Shown here: in pieces, positions 40,059 to 48,484 of the stretch | How the letters are laid out: every line of letters starts with the position of its first letter | Position numbering within the stretch: the stretch's first letter is position 1 | From: CAYNFH01 sp964396385 | Lineage (GTDB): Bacteria; Armatimonadota; Chthonomonadetes; Chthonomonadales; CAJBBX01 | Assembly (NCBI GenBank): GCA_964396385.1 | Contig: CAYNFH010000017.1 | Span: 1-51,188, forward strand | Reading direction: 5' to 3' | DNA length: 51,188 bases | Program-made: the position numbers and the translations under genes | Notes under the pieces: model-generated | What the model was told of the DNA's origin: nothing | What the model saw: only the letters and a program-made list of their open reading frames with translations | Databases searched by the model: none

Positions 40059-40931
40059 ATGATACAAGCGGCGAGCCTCGTGCTGGACCGAATGGTTCGC
40101 GAAGTGACCGAGGGAGAGGTGTTCCGGCTGCTGCCGGAGGAGACGCAGGCGCAGATCCGCGCGCTGCCGTTGGAGGAGGTGCGGGAGGCGGCCCGAATGG
40201 TGATGACACGCCCGCAGCCGGGCGGCGTGTCGCAGGCAGGGCGGCTGCTGATGAACCCGTGCCTGGCGGTGCAGTGGCTGGCCGCGTTTGAGGATCTGGC
40301 GCTGCCGCGCACGCTGCGGGTGTTCGAGCCATGCGCCGGGGCGAGCGAGCCGGTGGTGCTGGCGACGGAGATCTATACCGGGGGCCAGGGCGCCTACACG
40401 ACCATCAACTTGAACCGGCCGCTGGCGGCGCAGCTCAGGGTGAAGATCGGGAAGGTCCGGATCCCGGTCCGGATCGTGGAGGAGGATGCCACGCACGCAC
40501 GGGATTTCCTGCCGCCGGAGGGCGTGGACGCGGCCTGCTTCCACCACGCCATAAACGATATATTGCAGACGGCGGTGTCCGAGCCGCGCGGGATGGATAC
40601 GCGCATGGTGGAATGGTGGCCGAACGAGCGGCAGATGATCGAGTGGCTGGCGGAGGATGCCGCGGCGGGCCGGCTGGACGAGCGGGCGCGCCCCGCGCTG
40701 ATCCAGGCGGTGTCACAGGCAGTAGAGGCGGTGGTCCCCGGCGGATATCTGCTGTTCGACCACTGGACCTGGGAGGGGCATCGTGAGCTGGATTGGTTCC
40801 CCTGGGAGCTGTTCCGCGACCTCATTCCCCTTGCCCGCCGCTGGATCCATGCGGCCGGCTTGCCGCTGGAGGAGGTTTCACTTCCCGAGCGCGATCCGCA
40901 ATGGTGGATGTGCCTCCGGAAGATGGGGTGA
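40059..40931 (+). CDS. SAM-dependent methyltransferase-like protein
   Basis: 290 aa. The central part resembles a class I methyltransferase: motif I-like LRVFEPCAGASEPVVLATEI (~88-107), then TTINLNRPLAAQLRVKIGKV, VRIVEEDATHARDFLPP (acidic motif II and post-II), and DAACFHHAINDIL. A C-terminal VPGGYLLFDHWTWEG resembles motif III of small-molecule methyltransferases. The last residues are WWMCLRKMG. The substrate is unknown. It starts 7 nt after the nuclease-LexA gene and is probably co-transcribed with it. A second copy of its final residues occurs at 43004-43042, just outside the duplicated block. Confidence 0.65.
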   Translation: MIQAASLVLDRMVREVTEGEVFRLLPEETQAQIRALPLEEVREAARMVMTRPQPGGVSQAGRLLMNPCLAVQWLAAFEDLALPRTLRVFEPCAGASEPVVLATEIYTGGQGAYTTINLNRPLAAQLRVKIGKVRIPVRIVEEDATHARDFLPPEGVDAACFHHAINDILQTAVSEPRGMDTRMVEWWPNERQMIEWLAEDAAAGRLDERARPALIQAVSQAVEAVVPGGYLLFDHWTWEGHRELDWFPWELFRDLIPLARRWIHAAGLPLEEVSLPERDPQWWMCLRKMG

Positions 40932-41098
40932 GCGGCGCTCGCCAGAACGCGGCGGTGCCGAAGACCCCGAGCGTTTGCCTATTCGATACGGAGGCGCCAC
41001 AGCGCGCCCGCGTGCTCGAAGCTGAGCTCCTTTCTATCGGGCAGCCACTGGAGCGGATGCACGTCCTGGTTATTGGCGGTCTGCGATTGGGTCTCAAC

Positions 41099-42202
41099 CT
41101 ATCCAATCTCGCGCAAGTCGCTCCCATCCGGCCGACTAATCCAGAGGCTCGTTCGGGACTGTGGCTGAACGCGGTACGCCGGCCAGAGCCGGTGCAGGAG
41201 CACTGCCACGGACGGGACGTAATCGCGGCGGAAAACCCAGGCGACATAATCGCCGGTGGGGTTCAGGACCATGTCCTGCAGGATGGCGTCGGACGGGAGG
41301 GTGAAGGCCGCATGACGGAGCGGCCGGTCATTACGTCGCAAGGCGACCACCGCCATCTCCGCGCTGGCTCCTAATTCGCCGAAGCCGTCGACGGTGCAGA
41401 GCAGCGCTTCGTCGTGAGCGAGCATGACGATGTCGGTCTGCTCCCGGGAATGGTGCGAGAAGACCCTTGCGAGGGCATTCAGGGGACTGTCTTTGCCCAC
41501 TGGAATCGGTTCGGCCTTGTGGGGAATGTCGATATCACCCAGCAGTACGAAGAGGCACCTTGCGCGTTGAGGACGCGCACGGAACGAATCCTGCGCGCAG
41601 ACGAACTGTGCCCATCGACGACTGTCGGGTATCCAGGTGACGATGGTGGCTGGGATACGGTTCGGGAAGGCTGGCCACGAAATTGGGCAATCCTTGCTGA
41701 ACCACCTAAGGTGTCGGCCTCCCACTACACTCACCGCATCGATCCGCCAGGCCGGTCCCATGGACTCGAATAGGAGCCATCGGCCATCGGGAGAGAGGCG
41801 TTGCTCGGCGTAGGGCCAGCTCCCGGCCACCCGTGAGAGGTCCGGGAGTATTGTCAAGCTTCCGGTCCGGAGATCCTTGCGCCAGTAACTCTCCCCGTCC
41901 GATCCACGCCGGACCAGCAGCTCATGCGAGGAGAGCCAGGTCAGGGGTCCCCAGTCCGCGAAGGTGGGATCGGAAACCCGCGTGCACCGCTCCAACAAAC
42001 GGGGCTCTCGCGGCCAGAATAACGCAACCAGGGATGCCACTGCTCCGATGAGCAGGAGCCCGGTCCACCATGAGTTCTTTCGCGGCTTGATCATTCGTAC
42101 CGAGGCGGCGCCCTGGCCCGCGATTCGAGACCAGGAGATCAGGTCGATACGCCCCGAGCGGCAGCCAGGGGGTTTGTTATCCCCTGGCTGCCGCTCCGCC
42201 AT
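41099..42202 (-). CDS. Membrane-anchored beta-propeller-like protein, copy A, C-terminus cut by TAG
   Basis: 367 aa (or 331 from an internal ATG at 42094). An N-terminal helix (WWTGLLLIGAVASLVALFW) anchors a mostly beta outside domain with TolB/WD40-like strand pairs (LTWLSSHELLVRRGSDGESY, RLSPDGRWLLFESMG, LNPTGDYVAWVFRRD, RTSLWISRPDGSDLREIG). The stop TAG at 41099-41101 is followed in the same frame by VETQSQTANNQDVH, PLQWLPDRKELSFEH and AGALWRLRIE, ending at 40979. This matches the end of the paralogue at 47297-48484 (LQWLPGGKELSF, NALWTLRV). The stop therefore replaces a Tyr in GYV and the protein is about 40 residues short. Function unknown. Confidence 0.7.
   Translation of the reverse strand: MAERQPGDNKPPGCRSGRIDLISWSRIAGQGAASVRMIKPRKNSWWTGLLLIGAVASLVALFWPREPRLLERCTRVSDPTFADWGPLTWLSSHELLVRRGSDGESYWRKDLRTGSLTILPDLSRVAGSWPYAEQRLSPDGRWLLFESMGPAWRIDAVSVVGGRHLRWFSKDCPISWPAFPNRIPATIVTWIPDSRRWAQFVCAQDSFRARPQRARCLFVLLGDIDIPHKAEPIPVGKDSPLNALARVFSHHSREQTDIVMLAHDEALLCTVDGFGELGASAEMAVVALRRNDRPLRHAAFTLPSDAILQDMVLNPTGDYVAWVFRRDYVPSVAVLLHRLWPAYRVQPQSRTSLWISRPDGSDLREIG
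42156..42196. other. 16-bp perfect hairpin at the 5' end of the propeller gene
   Basis: GAGCGGCAGCCAGGGG pairs with 42181-42196 around a 9-nt loop. It lies in the first codons if translation starts at 42202, or in the leader if it starts at 42094. No T-tract on either side. Repeated in copy B at 50054-50094. Confidence 0.8.
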
Positions 42203-42272
42203 TACAAAACGGTTGTCCCTTTGGTTGCTTGTTTAGCCGGAGCCAGGGGCCCGGCGTCCAGTGGAAGCAGCG

Positions 42273-42473
42273 CTACATCGCCCAGGCCAACACGTCTGAC
42301 GTTCCACTCGATGCGGCTTGGTCACAATCGTCCTCTACCGATGCCTGGGGACTCTTCCCTCCTTTCCCTCCGCCCTTGCACTTGTTGTCGTAGCACTTCT
42401 TGATGTCCTTTAGGTACTGCTTGATAATTCCTTTCAGGCAGTCCCGCAGACAGGACTCTCCAGTTTCAGGCAC
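42273..42473 (-). CDS. Small Cys/Lys-rich protein, copy A (uncertain)
   Basis: 66 aa from GTG 42473: ESCLRDCLKGIIKQYLKDIK, then KCYDNKCKGGGKGGKS, then an acidic-polar tail. Four cysteines in two CxxxC/CxxxxC pairs and an amphipathic Lys-rich helix. Located just upstream of the propeller gene on the same strand. Its start overlaps the BTAD relic on the opposite strand. No family recognised and no signal peptide, so translation is doubtful. Confidence 0.3.
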   Translation of the reverse strand: MPETGESCLRDCLKGIIKQYLKDIKKCYDNKCKGGGKGGKSPQASVEDDCDQAASSGTSDVLAWAM

Positions 42474-42475
42474 AG

Positions 42476-42931
42476 GTGCGTAAGGCCGAACAGGGGGAGA
42501 GTATCATCCAGCGCGCACTACTTCACCGCAAGGCAGCGGACGTGTACCGGGGAGAGCTCCTTCCAGGATGTCTCGATGACTGGGCGTTCGTTGAGCGAGA
42601 AAGGCTGGAGCGTGCCTTCGCGCGCGCAATGAAGCAGTTGGTGGCGCACCTGGAGGAGCAGGGAAACACGGAGCATGCTCTGGAGTATGCCCTCCACACG
42701 GTGTAACTTGCCCCAGAGCGGGAGAGCGGCTACCGGGATGCCATCCGACTCTATCGCGCAGAGGGGCGAGATGCCGAGGCGGTTCGTCTGTTCCAGACGC
42801 TGCGCAGGATACTGAACCGCGATCCTTCCGATGCCACGGCCAGACTGGTGGCCGACGCCCTGCCTGCTATTCCGGCCATAGTCAGAGTGCCGGAGTACCG
42901 CCAAGAGTACTCGGAGCATCGTGCCGCCTGA
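42476..42931 (+). pseudogene. Relic of a BTAD-containing transcriptional activator, copy A
   Basis: The frame reads FQAQVRKAEQGESIIQ, HRKAADVYRGELLPGCLDDW, FVERERLERAFARAMKQLVA, HLEEQGNTEHALEYALHTV, TAA (42704-42706), then continues LAPERESGYRDAIRLYRAEG, RDAEAVRLFQTLRRILNRDP to TGA at 42929. This is the bacterial transcriptional activator (SARP/AfsR-type) TPR domain, interrupted by one nonsense codon and lacking the N-terminal winged helix and any downstream domains. Confidence 0.75.
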
Positions 42932-43003
42932 GGCTGCAGGGCCTTGTTGCCCAGAACAGACCGCTGGATGAGCTACGCGGCGTGCGGCTGGGCGGGGCCG
43001 TGA

Positions 43004-43042
43004 CTTGCGCTGGTGGATCTGCCTGCGCAAGCAGTAGCAGAA
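43004..43042 (+). pseudogene. Possible 3' relic of a methyltransferase-like gene
   Basis: The frame gives RDLRWWICLRKQ then TAG, similar to the end of the methyltransferase-like gene at 40059-40931 (RDPQWWMCLRKMG then TGA). It begins 10 nt after the end of the duplicated block, as if the block had been inserted into, or had replaced, most of a second copy. Confidence 0.35.
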
Positions 43043-43046
43043 GCTC

Positions 43047-43442
43047 TTATGGCGCAAGGAGGCGATGGAACCCCTCCTGCTCGAAGTGTCGGTCGGTTGT
43101 GAGCGCCTCTGAGATGCCGCGCTCGCGCATCAGAACAAAGCTGACTGCGTCGCAGAGAGAATAGAACTTGTCCGTGCGCGCCTGGAGGAGCAAGAGGGCT
43201 TCCCTGTGGAGTCGCTCGTCCACATATATGACCTCGACTAGCGGACTGTCCAGCAATTCCGAGGAGAACTCCACCGCCAATTGGCGGTTGTAGCCCCGCG
43301 TCGTGCAGAGGGGGATGAACTCGGCGAGAACGTATGTATGTGTCAGTTGGCGTTCCGCTGCGCCGAAGAGGTCAACGGCATCTCCGTGCCGGGAATCGTC
43401 CGCGTCCACGTAGCTGAGCAGGCCCGATGTATCCAGGAGCAC
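43047..43442 (-). CDS. PIN-domain toxin (VapC-like ribonuclease)
   Basis: 131 aa from GTG 43442. PIN fold with acidic metal ligands: D4 (MLLDTSGLLSYVD), E in THTYVLAEFIP, D in YSLCDAVSFVLM, and D in EALTTDRHFEQ. Members cleave RNA, often tRNA, when released from the antitoxin. The GTG follows the antitoxin TAG immediately (TAGGTG), so the two are coupled. Full length for the family with all acidic positions retained. Confidence 0.88.
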   Translation of the reverse strand: MLLDTSGLLSYVDADDSRHGDAVDLFGAAERQLTHTYVLAEFIPLCTTRGYNRQLAVEFSSELLDSPLVEVIYVDERLHREALLLLQARTDKFYSLCDAVSFVLMRERGISEALTTDRHFEQEGFHRLLAP

Positions 43443-43712
43443 CTAGAGACCCCGACCAGACTCCCGGGCGAGATCCGCGTCTATCTGCTCGTTGTCGGCG
43501 GCGTTCGGATTGCCGCTTGACATACAGCCGGCAAACCGGAGCAGACGGGCCATCGCCTCCGGGTCCCGCTGGGATCCGTTACCACGCGGCCTTTGCGCGT
43601 GACGCGTGAGCACTGTGACAGCAGCCTCCTCCGGTGTGTCGCCAAGCGCTGGCGATTCTCTCAGGGCTTCGTAAACTTCGTCTGGAACCTCGATCATCAT
43701 TGTGTGGGACAT
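43443..43712 (-). CDS. Antitoxin-like partner of the PIN toxin
   Basis: 89 aa from the ATG at 43712 (MSHTMMIEVPDEVYEALRES); the longer frame to 43763 adds an unlikely extension. The N-terminus has a short beta-strand and helix pattern as in ribbon-helix-helix or Phd-like antitoxins, and the C-terminal half is polar and probably wraps the toxin (AGCMSSGNPNAADNEQ, IDADLARESGRGL, a common end for PIN-partner antitoxins). Role is assigned from its position directly before the PIN gene. Confidence 0.8.
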   Translation of the reverse strand: MSHTMMIEVPDEVYEALRESPALGDTPEEAAVTVLTRHAQRPRGNGSQRDPEAMARLLRFAGCMSSGNPNAADNEQIDADLARESGRGL

Positions 43713-43973
43713 AGGGCGTAGTCCTGTGCTTTCGGTTCCTTGGATTCTACCACTGGTGAACACGTGGCGGAGATGCTACCGTCTGCGCCCTCCAGCGCCA
43801 GGGAGATTGCTACGCTTCAACCATGGGCTTAGTGGTACTTCGAAACAGTTCCGGCGAAGCCACCGCCGTGCGCAGCTGTAGATTCTCACGAAAAGTAAGC
43901 CAGGATTCTCATGAAAAGTGAGCCACCTCGGAACTAACTTCCGGGACCCAAAGAGGGCCTCGGGAGGAGTGAG

Positions 43974-45476
43974 GTGGTTACTTTGCAAGAGTGGCATACG
44001 ATACGGCATCTGGCCAAGACCGGCAAGTCCCAGCGGTACATCGCCAAGACGCTGGGCATCTCTCGAAACACTGTTGGGCGCGTTCTGGCATCCGAATCGC
44101 TGCCGGAGTACGAGCGCGCTGCAGCCGTCACGCAGACGCTGGACGCGTTGCGGCCGGTAGTCGAGCCAGCGCTAGAGCGCGGCATTCCGGGCCAGCGGTT
44201 GCTGGCTTCGGTGCGCCAGTCCGGCTACGTGGGCTCGGACGCCACGTTTTACCGCTGGCTGAGAGAGCTTCGGCAGGATATCGCCCGGCGCGGCTCCTCC
44301 TGCCGGTTCGAGACGGGTCCAGGGGAGCAAGCGCAGTTCGACTGGTCCCCCTATACGCTCCGGCTCGGCAACTCCCCCGTTCGGGTCATCCTCTACGCAC
44401 AGGCTCAGGGCTACTCGCGGCGCGTCCACTGGTATCCGAGCCTCTCGGAGCGGCAGGACAGTGTGCTCGAAGCCATCGAGGAGGGATGGCGCCACTTCGG
44501 CGGTTGCTGCCGATATCTGGTAGTGGACAACGCCAAGAGCATGGTGCTCAGGCATCGGTGTCAAGAGCTTAGGTGGAACGAGTGCTTCCTCGCGCTCTTG
44601 GGCCACTACTGCGTGGGTGGCATCGCCGCCACACCTGCCCATCCTCAGACCAAGGGCAAGGTCGAGAACCCCTTCCGCACCATCGAGAACCGCCTGCTCA
44701 AAGGCGGCGAATGGCGGGACTTTGACCACCTGGTAGAGGAGATCGCTCTCTTCGAGGCGGACTGGGAAAAACGCATACACGCCACCACGCGCCAGAGCCC
44801 CGCCGCCCGCTTCCTAGAGGAGCGCGACCAGCTCATCCCGCTCCCCAGCAGCCTGTTTGCCGGCTGTCCACAGCACATCCGCAGGCTCTCGGGCGACGGC
44901 CTCTTCTCCTACCAGGGCTGCCGCTACTGTGTGCCGGACCATTACCCGGGCAGACAGGTCCGCACCCGCACCCGCCAGGGCCGGGAACTCATCGTGCTGG
45001 GAATGGACGGCACGGAGCTCATCCGCCACCTCCTCAACCCGCCCGGCTCACCGCCTGTGTTCAGACCCGAGTGCTATGAAGCCAACAAGCGCAAGCGACA
45101 GGCCAGCCTCGCCGCCCTCACCGCCGAGATCCGAACCCGCTACGCCCAAGCAGGGGAGATTTTGGAGCGGTTTCTTGCGCGGCTTCTCCCCCGGCATCCC
45201 AACCATCCCGAGGCGGCGCTCGGCAGGGTCCTGGACCTTTTGGTTGCAGCGCCCGAGCCGCTCGCCCTCTCTGTCTTAGCCCAAGCGACCGAGCTCGGCC
45301 TGCCGGAACCGGCTGCGATCGAAGCGCTGCTCACCCGAGCGCTAAAGCAAGCGCCGCCCGAGCCGCCCACTGCTCATCCTGGACAGCACTTCCTGCCCGC
45401 CCTCGACGTCGAACGGCCACTCGATGTCTACGGACGGTTTCTCCCGCCTGCCCAAGAGAACGGACACGGAGGATAG
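43974..45476 (+). CDS. istA: IS21-family transposase IstA
   Basis: 500 aa from GTG 43974. N-terminal helix-turn-helix (QRYIAKTLGISRNTVGRVLA, ~20-40), then an integrase-type catalytic core with D in AQFDWSPY (~123), D in YLVVDNAKSM (~185) and E in QTKGKVENPFR (~231). The C-terminal beta-barrel region has YQGCRYCVPDHYPG and is followed by a helical tail. Catalyses strand transfer of the element, targeted by the IstB ATPase encoded next. The stop is adjacent to the istB ATG. Confidence 0.95.
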   Translation: MVTLQEWHTIRHLAKTGKSQRYIAKTLGISRNTVGRVLASESLPEYERAAAVTQTLDALRPVVEPALERGIPGQRLLASVRQSGYVGSDATFYRWLRELRQDIARRGSSCRFETGPGEQAQFDWSPYTLRLGNSPVRVILYAQAQGYSRRVHWYPSLSERQDSVLEAIEEGWRHFGGCCRYLVVDNAKSMVLRHRCQELRWNECFLALLGHYCVGGIAATPAHPQTKGKVENPFRTIENRLLKGGEWRDFDHLVEEIALFEADWEKRIHATTRQSPAARFLEERDQLIPLPSSLFAGCPQHIRRLSGDGLFSYQGCRYCVPDHYPGRQVRTRTRQGRELIVLGMDGTELIRHLLNPPGSPPVFRPECYEANKRKRQASLAALTAEIRTRYAQAGEILERFLARLLPRHPNHPEAALGRVLDLLVAAPEPLALSVLAQATELGLPEPAAIEALLTRALKQAPPEPPTAHPGQHFLPALDVERPLDVYGRFLPPAQENGHGG

Positions 45477-46265
45477 ATGATGCCCAAGTTCCAGAAGACA
45501 GCGCCCGACGAAGACTTTCTCGGCCAGCAACTGCGTACACTCGGCCTCTACGTCATGGCCGAACGCTATCAGGCGCTCGCTGAGGAAGCCACCCGCCAGC
45601 AAACGCCCTACACCCACTTCCTCGCTCAGCTCGCCAGCGCTCAGATAGCAGCCCGGATGGACCGCTCATTCCGCGAACGGCTCACCCGCGCCCGCTTCCC
45701 GGCCATAAAGACCATAGAAGAGTTCGACTTCACCTTCCAGCCTGCTCTTGATGCACGGCTCGTGCGTACGCTCGCAGACCTGCACTTCCTGGAGGACACC
45801 GCAAACGTACTGCTCGTCGGACCGCCCGGTGTGGGCAAGACACACCTCGCCGTGGCGCTTGGCGTCAAAGCCTGCGCCGCCAGAAAGCGCGTCGCCTTCT
45901 ACACGGCCGCGGATCTGCTGGACCAACTCGCTCTCGCCCAGGCGGCAGGCTTGCTCCCCCGAAGACTCCTGGAACTCTCCCGGCTCAACCTGCTCATCAT
46001 CGATGAGCTCGGCTATCTCGCGCTAGATATCCTTCGGGCCAACCTACTCTTCCAGATCGTCAGCCGCCTCTATGAAAAGGGCTCCATTGTGCTGACAACG
46101 AACAGACGCTTCGAGACGTGGGCGGACATCTTCGCAGGGGACGCCGTGATCGCCAGCGCCATTCTGGACAGGCTGCTACACCATCGGCACCTGATCGCCA
46201 TCAATGGCCCAAGCTACAGAACAGGGAATCCGCTCGCTCCTGCTGAGCCCATAACCAGTCAATGA
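45477..46265 (+). CDS. istB: IS21-family helper ATPase IstB
   Basis: 262 aa. AAA+ ATPase of the IstB/DnaC type: N-terminal helical domain (LRTLGLYVMAERYQALAEEA), Walker A VGPPGVGKTHLAVAL (~121), Walker B LLIIDELGYL (~178), sensor-1 IVLTTNRRF and C-terminal ASAILDRLLHH with an Arg. Binds and bends target DNA and selects the insertion site for IstA. Starts directly after the istA TAG; a second Met one codon later is equally possible. Complete, so the element is probably autonomous. Confidence 0.95.
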   Translation: MMPKFQKTAPDEDFLGQQLRTLGLYVMAERYQALAEEATRQQTPYTHFLAQLASAQIAARMDRSFRERLTRARFPAIKTIEEFDFTFQPALDARLVRTLADLHFLEDTANVLLVGPPGVGKTHLAVALGVKACAARKRVAFYTAADLLDQLALAQAAGLLPRRLLELSRLNLLIIDELGYLALDILRANLLFQIVSRLYEKGSIVLTTNRRFETWADIFAGDAVIASAILDRLLHHRHLIAINGPSYRTGNPLAPAEPITSQ

Positions 46266-46315
46266 GTGGCCTACTTTTCATGCGAAAACTGGTCCACTTT
46301 TCATGAGAATCTGCA

Positions 46316-47296
46316 TGCGCAGCCTCTCCGCCACCCTGCAGTCTTGGATGTGGGTCCACGATCAGATACGGAGCCAATCCTCCCACGGCGCCACCAGGGA
46401 TGGGACCTGTAGATTCCGAGGGCTCGTGCGGCCCTGTCCCGAGGGCTCTGCCCTCGTGCTCCCGCAAGGGGGCTTAATTCGCCTCCTCAGCCTCCCCTCA
46501 TAACGAGCCGCTCCGCCGATTCCTTGGGGTGGGGGCGAGGGCTCCAGGCAGCCGCGCGGCAGCGTTGGCGTGTGCGGGTGAGCCCTGCCCGCGACGGCGG
46601 GCGGACGGCGCGAAGCGTGTTAGCCGGGGAGTTCAGCCCCGGTGCGTGGGCCGGGCGGTCGCGGCAACTCTGGGCCAGTCCCTGGGGCAGCAGGTGGGTT
46701 CAGCCCCCGGTCATCATGCCCCTCAAGCCCTGCATCGGCCAAATCTACACCCTTATTGCGCTTTCCGCGCTTTCTGCGCAAGACCGGAGTCCTGCCCGGT
46801 TGAGCTTGGGCCGGGGCATGCGCCCCCTTCTTACGCTTTCTTCGCTTTTTTCGCAGCCTCTATCCGTTACCGCACCCCGATGGCCAATCGCATCCATAAT
46901 GCGGCGCCGCCGCTCCTCCTCATCGCCTGGATTAGCCAATTTGAGACAATGTCTCACTCCTACTCCCCCTCTCCTGTTCTTGGGAGAGGGGGCGACACGT
47001 AGGAAGCGACAATGCGGGCAACCCGGGGGTGAGGGCCCGCAGCACGCACGTAGTTTCGGTCAACTGGGGAAAGGGGGCCGAATATGGCGCGGTCGCGCCA
47101 CATTTGAGACAACGATCTCACGCTAAGATTACTGGGTGCATACTATCTCCTTTCCCTTCAGTCCAGCCGGGGATGCCGTGCGCTCACTCTTTCTCTGCTA
47201 ACCGGGGCAGGCACCAATCCAGCGCGTCCCGCGCCTGACTTCTGCCGCGTAGTAACGGACCGGCCCCTCTGCGCGGTGCTTATGACATGGACCTGT
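46316..47296. other. About 1 kb of repeat-rich spacer without a convincing gene
   Basis: Holds the module pair shared with 35847-35998 (46520-46650); two stretches of CGCTTTC-like tandem motifs (about 46757-46785 and 46832-46856); a hairpin CCCCCTCTCC...GGAGAGGGGG at 46965-46992 followed by GGGGGTGAGGGC; and two dyads TGAGACA-A-TGTCTCA (46942-46956) and TGAGA-CAACGA-TCTCA (47104-47119). Open frames here lack coding character. Confidence 0.6.
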
Positions 47297-48484
47297 TCAA
47301 TGGGGGCGGCCCGCGTCTTCTCCCCCAGCGGCAACTCGCAAAGTCCAGAGTGCATTATCAAGCTTGAAGCTGAGCTCCTTTCCACCGGGCAGCCACTGGA
47401 GCGAGCCAAGGTCCATATTCTCTGCCGTTATCGCTCGAGGGCCGACATAGGGCGTGTCCACATAACCGAGCTCACGGAAGGCTGTTCCGTCAGGGCGGCT
47501 GACCCACAGGCTGGTTCGGGACCGCGGCTTCTCGCTGTACGCCGGCCAGATGCGGTGCAGGAGGCGCGCGACCGGCGATACGGTGTCCCGCCGGAACCTC
47601 CAGGCGATGTATTCGCCCGAAGGGGCGATCTCCATGTCCTCAAGGATTTCGCCGTCCGGCAACGTGTAGCTCACTTTACGGAGCGGCCGGTCGTTCTTGT
47701 ACAGATCGGTGAGGGTCATATCTATTCTGACCCCTTCCGAGTCGAAGCCATTCGTGAGGCAGAGGAGCACGCGGTCTTCGGGCAGCAAGACTAAGCGACC
47801 ATAGTTCCGCATTAAGCGGAATTCTCGTGCGAGCATGTTCAGGGGGCTGCTGGGCGCTACCCGAACCGCCCGCACGCGAGTAGGTGCGGTGATATCCCCG
47901 GTCAGCACATATGGGCATCTGCTGGCCTCAAGCGGAGATGCGAAAGCATCCCCGCCAGCAGCGTCCGTGCAGAGGAACTCTGCCCAGCGGCGGCCGTCCG
48001 GCATCCATCGCGCCTCCACGAACGGAATGCTATCAGCGTGGTAGGGCCACTTGATCGGGCACTTCTTGCCCGACCAAGACCAGGAAAGGCGCCGGTCATC
48101 CAGTAGGCTCGCAGCGTCTACTGCGTCGCCGGTATTGTCGCCCCCCCGCACCGCAAGGTACCATCGACCGTCGGACGACGCTTCTTCCTTCCAATCGTGG
48201 AATTGGTAGTTGAGCTGTGTGAAAGTGGTGAGCTTCAGGTCCTGGCCTGTGCGTAGATCGTGTCGAAGATAGATGCTATGCTGCCACGTACCACTCTGGA
48301 TGAGGAGTTCGTGGGAGGAAAGCCATTCGCATCCGAGCCGGCCCCAGACGGGGAAGGTCGGATCACCGACCCGGGTCGCGTGATCCAGGAGCCTCGGCTC
48401 CCGTTGTGTGACCAGGAAGATGGTCGCCAAGAGCAAAGCGAGGAGAACTACCACCGCGATATGCACCCATCTCCTGCCCAACAC
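47297..48484 (-). CDS. Membrane-anchored beta-propeller-like protein, diverged third paralogue
   Basis: 395 aa from GTG 48484; a TTG one codon later has better spacing to GGAGG. N-terminal helix IAVVVLLALLLATIFLV, then REPRLLDHATRVGDPTFPVW, matching REPRLLERCTRVSDPTFADW of the duplicated pair. Aligned landmarks continue: SSHELLIQSG, SSDGRWYLAVRG, KNDRPLRKVSYTLPDGEILE, RTSLWVSRPDGTAFRELG. Unlike the other two it reads through GYVDTPYVG and ends with LQWLPGGKELSF and ALWTLRV, so it shows the full-length form. Probably extracytoplasmic; no enzymatic motif. Function unknown. Confidence 0.75.
   Translation of the reverse strand: MLGRRWVHIAVVVLLALLLATIFLVTQREPRLLDHATRVGDPTFPVWGRLGCEWLSSHELLIQSGTWQHSIYLRHDLRTGQDLKLTTFTQLNYQFHDWKEEASSDGRWYLAVRGGDNTGDAVDAASLLDDRRLSWSWSGKKCPIKWPYHADSIPFVEARWMPDGRRWAEFLCTDAAGGDAFASPLEASRCPYVLTGDITAPTRVRAVRVAPSSPLNMLAREFRLMRNYGRLVLLPEDRVLLCLTNGFDSEGVRIDMTLTDLYKNDRPLRKVSYTLPDGEILEDMEIAPSGEYIAWRFRRDTVSPVARLLHRIWPAYSEKPRSRTSLWVSRPDGTAFRELGYVDTPYVGPRAITAENMDLGSLQWLPGGKELSFKLDNALWTLRVAAGGEDAGRPH

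Larger units (their letters stand above)
41004..42993. repeat. 1,990-bp direct repeat, copy A
   Basis: As far as I can compare by eye, identical to 48902-50891 at a constant offset of 7,898 bp. Carries a beta-propeller-like gene (minus its last ~9 codons), a small Cys-rich frame and a BTAD-domain relic. At the left edge similarity continues imperfectly to 40979; at the right edge it stops abruptly after GGCTGGGC. No transposase or inverted ends inside. Confidence 0.95.
43877..46315 (+). mobile_element. IS21-family insertion sequence, intact, with 8-bp target duplication
   Basis: 2,439 bp. Ends are TGTAGATTCTCACGAAAAGT and, inverted, TGCAGATTCTCATGAAAAGT (18/20). Each end has a second inner copy of the motif (left GATTCTCATGAAAAGTGAGC near 43904; right as GCGAAAAC-type near 46283), as IS21 elements have. 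The target TGCGCAGC occurs at 43869-43876 and again at 46316-46323. Contains istA and istB, both complete. The perfect duplication points to recent transposition. Confidence 0.95.

Noticed and set aside
42156..42196. Hairpin as an intrinsic terminator
   Set aside because: Perfect stem but no T-tract in either direction, and it lies at the 5' end of a gene rather than after one.
46201..46467. 88-codon minus-strand frame with a segment LAPYLIVDPHPR
   Set aside because: Runs across the right end of the IS21 element into istB, so it cannot be a native gene; the segment alone is too short to assign.
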